Part shown: piece after piece, positions 18,981-29,263 of the stretch
Position numbering within the stretch: the first letter of the stretch is position 1
Layout of the letters: every line of letters begins with the position of its first letter
Source: Phaeobacter sp. 11ANDIMAR09
Lineage (GTDB): Bacteria; Pseudomonadota; Alphaproteobacteria; Rhodobacterales; Rhodobacteraceae
DNA length: 64,000 bases
Direction: 5' to 3'
NCBI RefSeq assembly: GCF_001294455.1
Contig: NZ_LIKT01000004.1
Location: 124,001-188,000 of the forward strand
Program-made: the position numbers and the translations under genes
Notes under the pieces: generated by a model
Seen by the model: only the letters and a program-made list of their open reading frames with translations
What the model was told of the DNA's origin: nothing
Databases searched by the model: none

Positions 18981-20015
18981 ATGAGCATGTATTATACGGA
19001 AGCGGGCTCCGCAACTTGGGGCACCGTCTGCACGGCGCGTGAAACGCCAGAGTTATTGGCAGCTTTTGCCGCGCATCACGCAGCAATTGGGGCCAGCAAG
19101 GTCTATCTCTATCTCGACGAACCATCGCCACGGGCCCTGGAGCTGTTGGCGGTTATCCCGGCGGTCGATGTTACCGTCTGTGATCAGGCCTATTGGGCCC
19201 GTGTCAACAATGGACGCCCGCGCAGCCAGGAAGGCCGTCAGATCGTCAATGCCCAGGATGCCCTGCGCCGCGCCGAAGTGGACTGGTTGCTGCATATTGA
19301 TGCGGATGAGTTCCTGTCGCCGCAGCGCGATCTCAGCCTGGAGCTTTCGCAGGTGCCCAGCGGCATTGAATACCTACACCTGGAAATGCGCGAGCGTGCC
19401 TTTGTTGGCAATAGGCCCCCAGAAACGATCTTTGATGGTGCCTTCCGTGTGCCCATTGGACAGGAGCAGCGGGTGCTGCGGCTTATCTATGGTCCGGGAT
19501 TCGGCTTCACCAATGGGGGTTTTGCCGGTCAGACCGCCGGGAAGAGCCTGGTCCGGGTCAAGGATTGCGATCTGCTGATGGGCATCCACCGTCCCCGGGT
19601 TCCTTCGGCGCAGGCGCGCGAACGCCCTATGGGCCTAGCGTGCCAATCTGCAGTCTTGCTGCATTTTGAAGGGCTGACTCCGGCCCATTGGATGGCCAAA
19701 ATCACCCGCTACAGCCAAACGGCCCGCTACAGCCAGGGCGATCTTTTGGGGCGGCATCAAAAACGCCAGGTGAATTACCTGATCCGCAACAACTGGAGCG
19801 CTGAGGCGCTGCGCAAGCTGCATGATCTGCTGAAGGTCATTGATGAGCCAACCGAAACACGGCTGCGCGGTCTGGGGGTGCTGGAAACATCGTCGGTCAA
19901 CCCCAGCTACGGGTTGCGGGTCTTTGGTCTGGGGGCTGAAGTCGATCTGTCGGTTGAGTGCTCCGACCGGGGCTGGGTCGACTGGGCACCGGGAATTCTG
20001 AGCTACGCCGCCTGA
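18981..20015 (+). CDS. Glycosyltransferase family 2-like protein
   Basis: 344 residues from the ATG at 18981, chosen because GAGG lies eight bases upstream; an ATG at 18951 is possible. The N terminus WGTVCTARETPELLAAFAAH begins a GT2-like (PF13704) domain common in marine alphaproteobacteria. DADEF near residue 107 is the metal-binding DxD site, and a His/Arg-rich C-terminal half follows. Such proteins probably add sugars to surface polysaccharides or other glycans, but acceptor and donor are unknown. It is an isolated gene facing mdh, with a shared terminator. Confidence 0.8.
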   Translation: MSMYYTEAGSATWGTVCTARETPELLAAFAAHHAAIGASKVYLYLDEPSPRALELLAVIPAVDVTVCDQAYWARVNNGRPRSQEGRQIVNAQDALRRAEVDWLLHIDADEFLSPQRDLSLELSQVPSGIEYLHLEMRERAFVGNRPPETIFDGAFRVPIGQEQRVLRLIYGPGFGFTNGGFAGQTAGKSLVRVKDCDLLMGIHRPRVPSAQARERPMGLACQSAVLLHFEGLTPAHWMAKITRYSQTARYSQGDLLGRHQKRQVNYLIRNNWSAEALRKLHDLLKVIDEPTETRLRGLGVLETSSVNPSYGLRVFGLGAEVDLSVECSDRGWVDWAPGILSYAA

Positions 20016-20120
20016 CTGGGGCGCCTGTCACGCAGGCTGATCCGCCCCCGCGCGCGCGAGAGCGCCGTGCCAAGGTTTCGCGCCAGGACAGCGATGAGGT
20101 TAATCCCCTGGATCAGACAC

Positions 20121-20153
20121 AAAAAAGCCGCCGGACTGTCCGGCGGCTTTTGT
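20121..20153. terminator. Bidirectional Rho-independent terminator
   Basis: A strong stem (GCCGCCGGA / TCCGGCGGC, loop CTG) is flanked by six A on one side and TTTTG on the other. It serves both the glycosyltransferase (plus strand) and mdh (minus strand). Confidence 0.9.
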
Positions 20154-20174
20154 TGTTTGAGTGGAGGGCGTGGC

Positions 20175-21708
<1,534 letters not shown>

Positions 21709-22026
21709 TCAGGCGCCGTTGTCCTGGGTGGGGACGGCTTCGGCCAGGGCTTCAAATGACTGGCCCGAGGCCATGAGGCAGGTCATGCCGGTGGGCATGG
21801 TCACTGTGATGGTCCAGCTGCCGCTTTCGGCCGAGGCAAAGGTCTCCATCACCATGCCCTGTTGGCCAATGCCAATGGCCTGGCGGCTTTCGCCGTATTT
21901 CGATGCGAGGCGCTCGACAACAACGTCGCGTGGTGCGCAGTTGCGGCCCTGGGCCAATGCGGGAGAGGCAGCCATGAGGCTCGCGGTAAAGCCCAGTACA
22001 GACAGGCCAAGTGCAGTTCTAAACAT
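21709..22026 (-). CDS. Small exported protein of unknown function
   Basis: 105 residues with a clear signal peptide: MFRTALGLSVLGFTASLMA ending in SPALAQG (cleavage after AQ or ALA). The mature part is about 80 residues with two Cys (NCAPRD and MTCLM) that could form a disulfide. Similar short secreted proteins are frequent in Roseobacters; no function is known. It is preceded by a plausible AAGGAG site. Confidence 0.7.
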   Translation of the reverse strand: MFRTALGLSVLGFTASLMAASPALAQGRNCAPRDVVVERLASKYGESRQAIGIGQQGMVMETFASAESGSWTITVTMPTGMTCLMASGQSFEALAEAVPTQDNGA

Positions 22027-22490
22027 CGTCTTCTCCTTGGGTTTTACCCTATGCGGAACGGCTGACCTGAGAGAGAGCGGTCGCTAGACCTCTCTTTCGA
22101 ACCCGTCAGATCGGGGCCGGTTTTGGTTGACGTAATGGTTATGCGAGCCTTTGGCCCGATCTTTCCTAAACGGGCTTTTGCCCACGCAGGTGGAGGATCG
22201 GTATTTGGCCTTGGCCCCTATAAACTGGGCGATTGAGGCTGACGTGATCCCAGGCCAGATGGCCGCTGCGATAGAAAAATTGTGCCAAGGACACTTTGAA
22301 AAAAGGTTAACCCGCCGGGCCAATTGAATCGTAGAAAACGTGCAGGGAAAATATCGTTTTTCATAGGTGCGTTAGCCATGGGTGAGCGCCCTGTCGTGGG
22401 GTTCATTCTGCAATGCGGCATGAATGCTCTTGAAAGTTTCACTCCGAATCTATACCCGTTTGCGCAACAAAATAACCTGGAGGCTTCCTG
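22027..22490. other. Divergent intergenic region before mcl2
   Basis: 464 bases with no convincing gene. A 79-codon minus-strand frame at 22084-22323 has no recognisable features. The AT-rich part at 22320-22490 should contain the mcl2 promoter. An 8-bp palindrome TTGCGCAA (22460-22467) is just ahead of the ribosome binding site, but is short enough to be chance. Confidence 0.4.
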
Positions 22491-23345
22491 ATGGATCCGC
22501 GCACTCGCCCTTATCGTTCGGTACTCTATATCCCTGGTTCCAAGCCTCGCGCCCTGGAAAAGGCAAAAACCCTGCCCGTGGATGCGGTGATTTTTGATCT
22601 GGAGGATGCGGTATCGGTTGAGGAAAAAGACAATGCGCGCGACACTCTGGCAGCGGCTCTCAAAGAGGGTGGCTATGGTGCGCGGGTCAAGATTGTCCGT
22701 ATCAACGGTTTTGATACCCCCTGGGGCAAGGCAGATGCCGAAGCCGCTGCTGCGATGGATTGTGACGCCATTCTGCTGCCCAAGGTATCTAGCGCTGCGG
22801 ATCTGGACGCTTTGGCGGCGATCACCGGTGACAAACCGCTCTGGGCGATGATGGAAACACCGCGCGGTATGTTGAATGCTGCCGAAATCGCGGCGCATCC
22901 CAGACTGCAGGGCATGGTGATGGGCACCAATGATCTGGCGAAAGAGCTGCAGACGCGCTTCCGTCCTGACCGCCTGCCGATGATGGCGGGGCTGGGGCTG
23001 TGCCTGCTGGCGGCCAAAGCCGAGGGTCTGATCATCGTCGATGGCGTCTACAATGCCTTCAAGGATGACGAAGGGCTGATGATTGAAAGCACTCAGGGCC
23101 GAGACATGGGCTTTGATGGCAAGACCCTGATCCACCCAGCGCAGGTCGCGGTTGCCAATGAGGCCTATGCCCCCAGCGCAGAAGAAATCGACCTCGCAGG
23201 CCGCCAGATTGCCGCCTTTGAAGAGACCGAGGCCTCCGGTCAGGGCGTTGCAGTGGTGGACGGAAAGATTGTCGAGAACCTGCATGTTGTGACCGCACGG
23301 GAAATTCTCGCAAAAGCGGATGCAATCGCTGCGATTTCGGCCTAG
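22491..23345 (+). CDS. mcl2: HpcH/HpaI-family protein, probable (3S)-malyl-CoA thioesterase
   Basis: 284 residues, CitE-like aldolase fold: RSVLYIPGSKPRA at the start, VIFDLEDAV for acidic metal ligands, then KVSS and METPRG. In Rhodobacter sphaeroides the short CitE homologue Mcl2, encoded near mesaconyl-CoA hydratase, hydrolyses (3S)-malyl-CoA to malate in the ethylmalonyl-CoA pathway; Mcl1, the true lyase, is longer (about 318 residues). Length and the neighbouring mch favour Mcl2. An L-malyl/beta-methylmalyl-CoA lyase or citramalyl-CoA lyase cannot be excluded. A GGAGG-like site precedes the ATG. Confidence 0.85.
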   Translation: MDPRTRPYRSVLYIPGSKPRALEKAKTLPVDAVIFDLEDAVSVEEKDNARDTLAAALKEGGYGARVKIVRINGFDTPWGKADAEAAAAMDCDAILLPKVSSAADLDALAAITGDKPLWAMMETPRGMLNAAEIAAHPRLQGMVMGTNDLAKELQTRFRPDRLPMMAGLGLCLLAAKAEGLIIVDGVYNAFKDDEGLMIESTQGRDMGFDGKTLIHPAQVAVANEAYAPSAEEIDLAGRQIAAFEETEASGQGVAVVDGKIVENLHVVTAREILAKADAIAAISA

Positions 23346-23346
23346 G

Positions 23347-23363
23347 TGTTAACCAAGTTAACA
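23347..23363. promoter_or_regulatory. TGTTAAC inverted repeat between mcl2 and nnrU
   Basis: TGTTAAC-CAA-GTTAACA, perfect 7-bp arms around three bases, starting two bases after the mcl2 stop and ending 17 before the next ATG. It may be an operator for a promoter inside the operon or a weak hairpin. Confidence 0.4.
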
Positions 23364-23379
23364 TCTATGGGAGACTGAC

Positions 23380-23931
23380 ATGACACTTCTGGTCCTAGGC
23401 ATCCTGCTGTGGTGGGGCGCGCATCTGTTCAAGCGCGTCGCCCCCGGCATCCGTGAACCCCTGGGCGACAAGGGCAAGGGACTCGTCGCCATTGCCCTCG
23501 TTGCCAGTATTGTGCTGATGGTGCTGGGCTATCGCTCGGCCGAAAGTTTTGAACTGGGGCTCTACCCGCCCTTTTTCCAGCATATCAACAACCTGCTGGT
23601 GCTGATTGCGATCTATTTCATGAGCCCAGGCCCCGCCAAGGGGGCGATCTTTTACAAGATGCGCCACCCGATGCTGACCGGCTTTGGCCTTTGGGCGATT
23701 GCCCACCTGCTGGTCAACTGGGACCCGGCCTCCTTTGTGCTGTTTGGCGGTCTGTGGATTTGGTCGATTGTCGAAAAAGTGGTGATCAACAAATCCGAAC
23801 CCAACTGGACCCCGAACCCCAAGGGCAGCATTGCCAAGGACGCCATGTTCCTGGTGGCTTCTGTTATCTTGATGGGCGTGATTGGCTATATTCACGGGCT
23901 GCTTGGTCCCTCACCCTTTCCTGGAGGCTGA
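23380..23931 (+). CDS. NnrU-family membrane protein
   Basis: 183 residues, with about five hydrophobic segments. The pattern MRHPMLTGFGLWAIAHLLVN is typical of NnrU (PF07298), related to isoprenylcysteine methyltransferase-like membrane proteins. NnrU was named for a nitric oxide reductase locus, but most alphaproteobacterial members sit elsewhere. Here it lies between two ethylmalonyl-CoA pathway genes; a functional link is not established. Confidence 0.85.
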   Translation: MTLLVLGILLWWGAHLFKRVAPGIREPLGDKGKGLVAIALVASIVLMVLGYRSAESFELGLYPPFFQHINNLLVLIAIYFMSPGPAKGAIFYKMRHPMLTGFGLWAIAHLLVNWDPASFVLFGGLWIWSIVEKVVINKSEPNWTPNPKGSIAKDAMFLVASVILMGVIGYIHGLLGPSPFPGG

Positions 23932-23934
23932 GCC

Positions 23935-24138
23935 ATGAAACTTTACCGCTTTTTGAGCGAAGACGACACGTCCGCCTTTTGTCACAAGGTGACCGATGCG
24001 CTGAACAAAGGGTGGGAGCTGCATGGCAGCCCTACCCAGACCTTTGATCCTGTCAAAGGCATCATGCGCTGCGGTCAATCTGTGGTGAAGGAGGTGGATG
24101 GCACCTACACACCCGAGACAAAACTGGGAGCACATTGA
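23935..24138 (+). CDS. DUF1737 small protein
   Basis: 67 residues. MKLYRFLSEDDTSAFCHKVT and GWELHGSP match the short DUF1737 family (PF08410). It starts a few bases after nnrU (GGAGG in the gap), and its stop overlaps the mch start by one base. The function is unknown; it is conserved next to pathway genes in this group as far as I recall. Confidence 0.8.
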   Translation: MKLYRFLSEDDTSAFCHKVTDALNKGWELHGSPTQTFDPVKGIMRCGQSVVKEVDGTYTPETKLGAH

Positions 24139-25184
24139 TGAGTAAGACCAGCGCGGCAAAGACAAATGCAGGCCGATTTTTTGAAGACTATGCCCTGGGA
24201 GATGTGATCACCCATGCGGTGCCCCGCACTGTTTCGGGTGGCGAGCGTGCTCTGTATCACGCGCTCTACCCGGCGCGGCATGCGCTCTATTCTTCGGATG
24301 AATTTGCCCGCCGCTCTGGTCTGCCCAAATCGCCACTGGATGATCTGGCGGCCTTCCACATCGTCTTTGGCAAAACCGTTCCTGATGTTTCGCTGAACGC
24401 GGTGGCCAACCTTGGCTACGCCGAGGGGCGCTGGCTCCTGCCGGTCTATGAGGGAGATACCCTGCGCTCAACCAGCGAGGTGATCGGGCTCAAACAGAAC
24501 TCCAACGGCAAAACCGGTGTGGTCTATGTGCGTACTCGCGGTCTGAACCAGCGCGACGAGACGGTGATGGAGTATGTTCGCTGGGTCATGGTGCGCAAAG
24601 GTAATCTGGACGCGCCTGCTCCCGAAACCGTGCTGCCGGACCTGGCCAAGGTCATTCCCGCCGATCAGCTGGCGGTTCCTGCGGGGTTGGATTTTTCTGA
24701 CTACGATTTTGATCTGGCGGGTGAGGCCCACCGTTGGGGCGACTATGAGATTGGCGAGATCATCAACCATGTCGATGGGGTCACGGTGGAAGAGGCCGAG
24801 CATATGCTCGCCACCCGTCTGTGGCAGAACACCGCCAAAGTGCATTTCGACAATACCGCCCGCCCGGATGGCACGCGGCTGATTTATGGTGGCCATGTGA
24901 TCTCAATGGCGCGGGCCCTGTCCTTCAACGGGTTGGCCAATGCGCAGATGATTGTGGGGCTCAACGGTGGCGCCCATGCCAACCCCTGCCTGTCTGGCAC
25001 CACCATCCGCGCCTGGTCCGAGGTGCTGGACAAGGCCGACACCGATGCCCCCGGCGTTGGTGCGATCCGCCTGCGTCTCGTGGCCACCAAAGGTGGCGAA
25101 CCCTTTGCGTTGAAAGGCGAGGATGGCAAATACCTGCCCGAGGTCCTGCTGGATCTGGACTATTGGGCCTTGATGCCAAAGTAA
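24138..25184 (+). CDS. mch: Mesaconyl-C1-CoA hydratase
   Basis: Hydrates mesaconyl-CoA to (2R,3S)-beta-methylmalyl-CoA in the ethylmalonyl-CoA pathway. 348 residues with two MaoC/hot-dog halves: the first has FFEDYALGDVITHAVPRTVS, the second GDYEIGEIINHVDGVTVEEAEH. The ATG at 24138 has GGAG upstream and overlaps the DUF1737 stop. The length and double hot-dog layout match the R. sphaeroides and Methylobacterium enzymes. A strong stem-loop and T-run follow. Confidence 0.93.
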   Translation: MSKTSAAKTNAGRFFEDYALGDVITHAVPRTVSGGERALYHALYPARHALYSSDEFARRSGLPKSPLDDLAAFHIVFGKTVPDVSLNAVANLGYAEGRWLLPVYEGDTLRSTSEVIGLKQNSNGKTGVVYVRTRGLNQRDETVMEYVRWVMVRKGNLDAPAPETVLPDLAKVIPADQLAVPAGLDFSDYDFDLAGEAHRWGDYEIGEIINHVDGVTVEEAEHMLATRLWQNTAKVHFDNTARPDGTRLIYGGHVISMARALSFNGLANAQMIVGLNGGAHANPCLSGTTIRAWSEVLDKADTDAPGVGAIRLRLVATKGGEPFALKGEDGKYLPEVLLDLDYWALMPK

Positions 25185-25218
25185 CGCCCATGGGGCTGAA
25201 CCAGGTTCTTTAAGCAGG

Positions 25219-25251
25219 CCAGGCAGACAGCTGCCTGGTCTGTGGTTTTTT
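25219..25251 (+). terminator. Rho-independent terminator after mch
   Basis: CCAGGCAG-ACAG-CTGCCTGG, a perfect 8-bp stem, followed by TCTGTGG and a T-run. It ends the mcl2-nnrU-DUF1737-mch unit. A single GTGATCAC core (25257-25264) follows immediately. Confidence 0.85.
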
Positions 25252-25326
25252 CGAAGGTGATCACAGCTCTGTGTTTGTCCTACATCAGGGGTGACGACAG
25301 GGCATCTTCTTGCCTAGAGTTTTTGG

Positions 25327-26070
25327 ATGAGGTTCAAAGCCCGACTCTTTGCTGCTGTTTTACTTGCCTTGCCCTTGCCTGGTTGGGCCTGTGATCTGGC
25401 GCTGGTGCTGGCGGTGGATGTTTCGGGTTCGGTAGATGCGACTGAATACCGTATCCAGATGGACGGGCTGGCAGCGGGTCTGCGTGACGGGGTGGTGTCT
25501 GAGGCCCTGGTAAATGCCCAGGCGCAGGTGACTCTGATCCAATGGTCCGGACGGGCGCGGCAAGAGATTTCCATCCCCTGGACGCCAACCCGAACCTTTG
25601 ATGAGGTCGAGGCACTGGCGCAAAGGGTCGAAGCGACACCGCGTCCCTGGCGCAATTACTCCACCGCTCTGGGAGAGGCGCTGCTGCTGGGGCTGGAGCA
25701 GATTGTCACGGGTCCCAATTGCAAACGCCGGGTCATTGATCTCTCTGGCGACGGGCCCTCAAATGAGGGCGTTGAGCCCGCCACGCTGAAGCCTCTGATG
25801 CGCCAGGCCGATGTTACCGTCAATGCCATCGCCATCGAGCAAAGCGAGCCAGAGCTGACAGCCTATTTCTATGAACATGTGATCCGGGGTGAGGGCGCCT
25901 TTGTTGAAACCGCGCACAGCTTTCGCGACTATCCCGAAAAGATCCGCCGGAAACTGGTCCGGGAAGTGGCGCAGAAAACCGCAGGCGCGCTGTCGCCTCC
26001 AGAGAACAAAGCGGCGGATTTGCAAAAATTTGCACAGGGGAGCGCTGATTCTGCAAAAAATTTCCAATAG
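25327..26070 (+). CDS. DUF1194 secreted von Willebrand factor A-like protein
   Basis: 247 residues. The signal peptide covers about residues 1-20 (AAVLLALPLPGWA then C, so a lipoprotein is possible but the lipobox is poor). The MIDAS motif DVSGSVD is near residue 30, followed by a vWA-like fold typical of DUF1194 (PF06707), with LSGDGPSNEG as the later metal loop. The function is unknown; vWA domains bind proteins through a metal. It is directly upstream of the sdh promoter on the same strand. Confidence 0.85.
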   Translation: MRFKARLFAAVLLALPLPGWACDLALVLAVDVSGSVDATEYRIQMDGLAAGLRDGVVSEALVNAQAQVTLIQWSGRARQEISIPWTPTRTFDEVEALAQRVEATPRPWRNYSTALGEALLLGLEQIVTGPNCKRRVIDLSGDGPSNEGVEPATLKPLMRQADVTVNAIAIEQSEPELTAYFYEHVIRGEGAFVETAHSFRDYPEKIRRKLVREVAQKTAGALSPPENKAADLQKFAQGSADSAKNFQ

Positions 26071-26078
26071 GGTGAATT

Positions 26079-26108
26079 TGTGATCACTTGACTGTAGCCT
26101 GTGATCAC
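26079..26108. promoter_or_regulatory. Paired GTGATCAC element upstream of sdhC
   Basis: Two copies of TGTGATCAC begin at 26079 and 26100, with the same 21-bp spacing as the pair before sucC. The nearer copy ends 115 bases from the sdhC start, almost the same distance as at sucC. A poly-T/poly-A tract follows at 26113-26130. The 8-bp core is a perfect palindrome. Confidence 0.6.
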
Positions 26109-26223
26109 GATGTCATGGTTTTTTTAAAAACAGGTCAAATAACCGCAGAAATTTACCTCTCGTTTGGGTGACAGCGATGAAAAATCGGATAAAACACCAA
26201 TAGCTAACTGGAAAGGAGCCAAC

Positions 26224-26607
26224 ATGGCCGATGTAAATCGGGGCAATCGCCCGCTTTCGCCACATTTGTCGATCTATCGCCCCCAGATGACTTCGCTGTC
26301 TTCGATCCTCACCCGGATCACAGGCAATGCGCTGATCATTTCGGTGATGCTGGTCGTTTGGTGGCTCCTCGCGGCGGCGACTTCGCCCGCCTATTTTGCC
26401 ACCGCCAATGGGGTGATGACCTCCTGGTTTGGCGATATCGTGCTGACGCTGTCGACGCTTGGCATTTGGTATCACTTCCTTGCCGGGTTGCGGCACCTCT
26501 ATTTCGATGCGGGCCACGGGCTGGACATCGAAACCGCCGAGAAACTGGGCTGGGGTATGATGATCGGTTCGGTCGTCCTCACCGTTATCACCGTGATCGT
26601 GGTTTAA
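26224..26607 (+). CDS. sdhC: Succinate dehydrogenase cytochrome b556 subunit
   Basis: Membrane anchor that carries the haem and part of the quinone site. 127 residues from the ATG at 26224 (AAAGGAG upstream). RPLSPHLSIYRPQMTS is the family N-terminal motif. Three membrane segments are present, and His84 in HFLAGLRHLYFD is the haem ligand. First gene of sdhCDAB. Confidence 0.96.
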   Translation: MADVNRGNRPLSPHLSIYRPQMTSLSSILTRITGNALIISVMLVVWWLLAAATSPAYFATANGVMTSWFGDIVLTLSTLGIWYHFLAGLRHLYFDAGHGLDIETAEKLGWGMMIGSVVLTVITVIVV

Positions 26608-26617
26608 GGAGCACAAC

Positions 26618-26989
26618 ATGCGTTATTTGACCGCTCGTAAACGCGCCGTCGGGAAAGGCGCCGCAGGCACCGGCACCGAACATCACTGGTACATGCAGGT
26701 AAGCGCCGTGGCGCTGGCCTTTCTGGTTCCGGCCTTCATCTATATCGTTGGATCCGCCATTGGCGGCACGCAGGAAGAGGTTCTGGCCACTTTTGCACGC
26801 CCCCTCCCGGCAATCCTGACGGGTCTCACGCTGTTTGCCGGCGTGATGCATTTCAACAAGGGCGCGCAGATGATGATCGAAGACTATGCGCGTGGCTCGA
26901 TGCGCAAGGCGCTGATCATGTTTGTGATCGGCCTCAGCTATGCGACAATCGCCACCGGGGTTTTTGCCCTGGCCAAGATCGCGCTGTAA
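26618..26989 (+). CDS. sdhD: Succinate dehydrogenase membrane anchor subunit
   Basis: Second anchor subunit, 123 residues, three membrane segments. Conserved HHWYMQVSAVAL begins the first. His75 or a neighbour in GVMHFNKGAQMMIEDY is the likely second haem ligand, and Tyr84 in IEDY is near the quinone site by family comparison. It is ten bases after sdhC. Confidence 0.95.
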   Translation: MRYLTARKRAVGKGAAGTGTEHHWYMQVSAVALAFLVPAFIYIVGSAIGGTQEEVLATFARPLPAILTGLTLFAGVMHFNKGAQMMIEDYARGSMRKALIMFVIGLSYATIATGVFALAKIAL

Positions 26990-27001
26990 GGGACAAGAAA
27001 T

Positions 27002-28813
27002 ATGGCTGCATACGAATACGAGACGCATGACTATGACGTCGTGGTCGTGGGTGCCGGCGGCGCCGGGCTGCGCGCAACCCTGGGCATGGCCGAACAGGGC
27101 CTGCGTACGGCCTGCGTCACCAAGGTTTTCCCGACCCGCTCCCACACGGTTGCGGCGCAGGGCGGTATCGCCGCCTCGCTGAGCAACATGGGCCCCGATA
27201 ACTGGCAGTGGCATATGTATGACACCGTCAAGGGGTCTGACTGGCTGGGCGATACGGATGCGATGGAATATCTCGCCCGCGAAGCCCCCAAGGCGGTTTA
27301 CGAGCTGGACCACTATGGCGTGCCGTTTTCGCGCACCGAAGAGGGCAAGATCTATCAGCGTCCCTTTGGCGGCCACACCACCGAATTTGGCGAAGGCCCC
27401 GCGGTGCAGCGCACCTGTGCGGCTGCCGACCGGACCGGCCACGCCATTCTGCACACGCTTTATGGTCAGTCGCTGAAGAACAACGCTGAGTTCTATATCG
27501 AATATTTCGCCATCGACCTGTTGATGTCCGATGATGGCCAGTGCCAGGGCGTTGTCTGCTGGAAGCTCGACGACGGCACCATGCATGTCTTCAACGCCAA
27601 GATGGTGGTGCTGGCGACCGGCGGTTATGGTCGCGCCTATTTCTCGGCCACCTCGGCCCATACCTGCACTGGCGACGGCGGTGGCATGGTGATGCGCGCA
27701 GGCCTGCCGATGCAGGATCTTGAGTTCGTCCAGTTCCACCCCACCGGCATCTATGGCTCCGGCTGTCTGATCACCGAAGGCGCGCGCGGCGAAGGCGGCT
27801 ATCTGACCAACTCTGAAGGCGAACGCTTCATGGAGCGCTATGCGCCCCAGTATAAGGATCTGGCGCCACGCGACTATGTTTCGCGCTCAATGACCATGGA
27901 GATCCGCGAAGGCCGTGGTGTTGGCGACGAAGGCGACCATATCCACTTGAACCTCAGCCATCTGCCACCCGAGGCCCTGGCCGAGCGTCTGCCCGGCATT
28001 TCCGAAAGCGCCAAGATCTTTGCAGGCGTGGATGTCACCAAAGAGCCGATCCCGGTTCTGCCCACCGTGCACTACAACATGGGCGGTATCCCGACCAACT
28101 ATTGGGGCGAAGTGCTGAACCCCACCGAAGAGAACCCAACTGCAACCGTACCCGGTCTGATGGCCGTGGGCGAAGCGGGCTGTGCTTCGGTGCATGGGGC
28201 CAACCGTCTGGGCTCCAACTCGCTGATTGACTTGGTGGTCTTTGGTCGTGCCTCGGCCATCCGCGCCGGCAAGGTGGTGGACCGCGAGGCGGCCATCCCA
28301 CAGGCCGATGCGGGCAAGATCGACAAGGCCTTTGAACGCTTTGACGGGCTGCGCTACGCCAAGGGGGCGATCCCGACAGCGGATCTGCGTCTGGAGATGC
28401 AAAAGACCATGCAGCGTGACGCTGCTGTGTTCCGCACCGCCAAGACAATGGCCGAAGGTGTCGAGGCCATGACCGAAATCGCCGGCAAGATGGGCGACCT
28501 GAAAGTGACGGATCAGTCGCTGGTCTGGAACTCGGATCTGATGGAGACCCTGGAACTCACCAACCTGATGCCTTCGGCCCTGTCGACGATTGTTGGGGCC
28601 GAAGCGCGTAAGGAAAGCCGCGGCGCCCATGCGCATGAGGACTTTACCGCGCGCGACGATGAGAACTGGCGTGTGCACACCGTCAGCCGCATCAATGAGA
28701 GCGGTACCAAGGTGGATCTGAGCTATCGCCCTGTTGTTGTTGACCCGCTGACCACCGAAGAAGAGGGCGGCATCAGTCTCAAGAAGATCGCGCCAAAGGC
28801 CCGGACCTTCTGA
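27002..28813 (+). CDS. sdhA: Succinate dehydrogenase flavoprotein subunit
   Basis: Oxidises succinate to fumarate with covalent FAD. 603 residues. [17 protein letters not shown] binds FAD. His46 in [11 protein letters not shown] is the covalent FAD ligand. [16 protein letters not shown] and the C-terminal HAHEDF and RPV patterns are intact. The stop overlaps by one base a small gene of a different type, instead of leading to sdhB. Confidence 0.97.
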   Translation: MAAYEYETHDYDVVVVGAGGAGLRATLGMAEQGLRTACVTKVFPTRSHTVAAQGGIAASLSNMGPDNWQWHMYDTVKGSDWLGDTDAMEYLAREAPKAVYELDHYGVPFSRTEEGKIYQRPFGGHTTEFGEGPAVQRTCAAADRTGHAILHTLYGQSLKNNAEFYIEYFAIDLLMSDDGQCQGVVCWKLDDGTMHVFNAKMVVLATGGYGRAYFSATSAHTCTGDGGGMVMRAGLPMQDLEFVQFHPTGIYGSGCLITEGARGEGGYLTNSEGERFMERYAPQYKDLAPRDYVSRSMTMEIREGRGVGDEGDHIHLNLSHLPPEALAERLPGISESAKIFAGVDVTKEPIPVLPTVHYNMGGIPTNYWGEVLNPTEENPTATVPGLMAVGEAGCASVHGANRLGSNSLIDLVVFGRASAIRAGKVVDREAAIPQADAGKIDKAFERFDGLRYAKGAIPTADLRLEMQKTMQRDAAVFRTAKTMAEGVEAMTEIAGKMGDLKVTDQSLVWNSDLMETLELTNLMPSALSTIVGAEARKESRGAHAHEDFTARDDENWRVHTVSRINESGTKVDLSYRPVVVDPLTTEEEGGISLKKIAPKARTF

Positions 28814-29139
28814 TGCTGCGAGGGCTGCTGATTGCTGGCACCATGGCTGCGGCTGCTTCGGCGGCCGTAGCAAGCTCGACTGCGTCTTCGGATGCGCAGG
28901 CCGCCTTGACGGCCTTCTTTGCGGCGGCCGATGACAGTGAGCCAAGGAAGGTCGACCATGCCATGGCATCCTGCCTGTCCGAACATGCTGGCGGCGGCCA
29001 GGTGCGGCGGCTGGTGAAATTCGCGGGTGCCGATGACAAAGAGGCTTTTTTGGCCTTGATGAAGAGGGCATCGGCACGCCGTCCGAAATTGCAGGACTGC
29101 CTAGAGCGCGCTGCATTGCGGGCGATGTTCGGCGGGTAA
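28813..29139 (+). CDS. Small exported Ala-rich protein inside the sdh operon
   Basis: 108 residues, starting on the last base of sdhA (TGATG). It has a probable signal peptide ([20 protein letters not shown]). The mature part has two Cys (MASCLSEH and LQDC), perhaps one disulfide. No family is recognised. Its start overlapping sdhA argues for translation from the sdh mRNA. Confidence 0.65.
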   Translation: MLRGLLIAGTMAAAASAAVASSTASSDAQAALTAFFAAADDSEPRKVDHAMASCLSEHAGGGQVRRLVKFAGADDKEAFLALMKRASARRPKLQDCLERAALRAMFGG

Positions 29140-29263
29140 GGCGGAAAAGAAACATGATGAAAGGGCAGGCCGTGGCCGCAATGACGCAGACAGAAACAGG
29201 TAGAACGCTGTGCGGGGCGATGACCCGCAGGCGGGCCTGTAGCCTGTGCGGCGGAGGTGCTGC

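Noticed and set aside
22084-22323. 79-codon minus-strand frame in the mcl2 upstream region
   Set aside because: No ribosome binding site, no recognisable motif, and it covers probable promoter sequence.
22460-22467. TTGCGCAA palindrome before mcl2
   Set aside because: Only 8 bp, and not found in the same form before ccr or ecm; likely chance.
24203-24211. TGTGATCAC inside the start of mch
   Set aside because: It is coding (Asp-Val-Ile-Thr) and lacks the 21-bp partner, unlike the suc and sdh sites.
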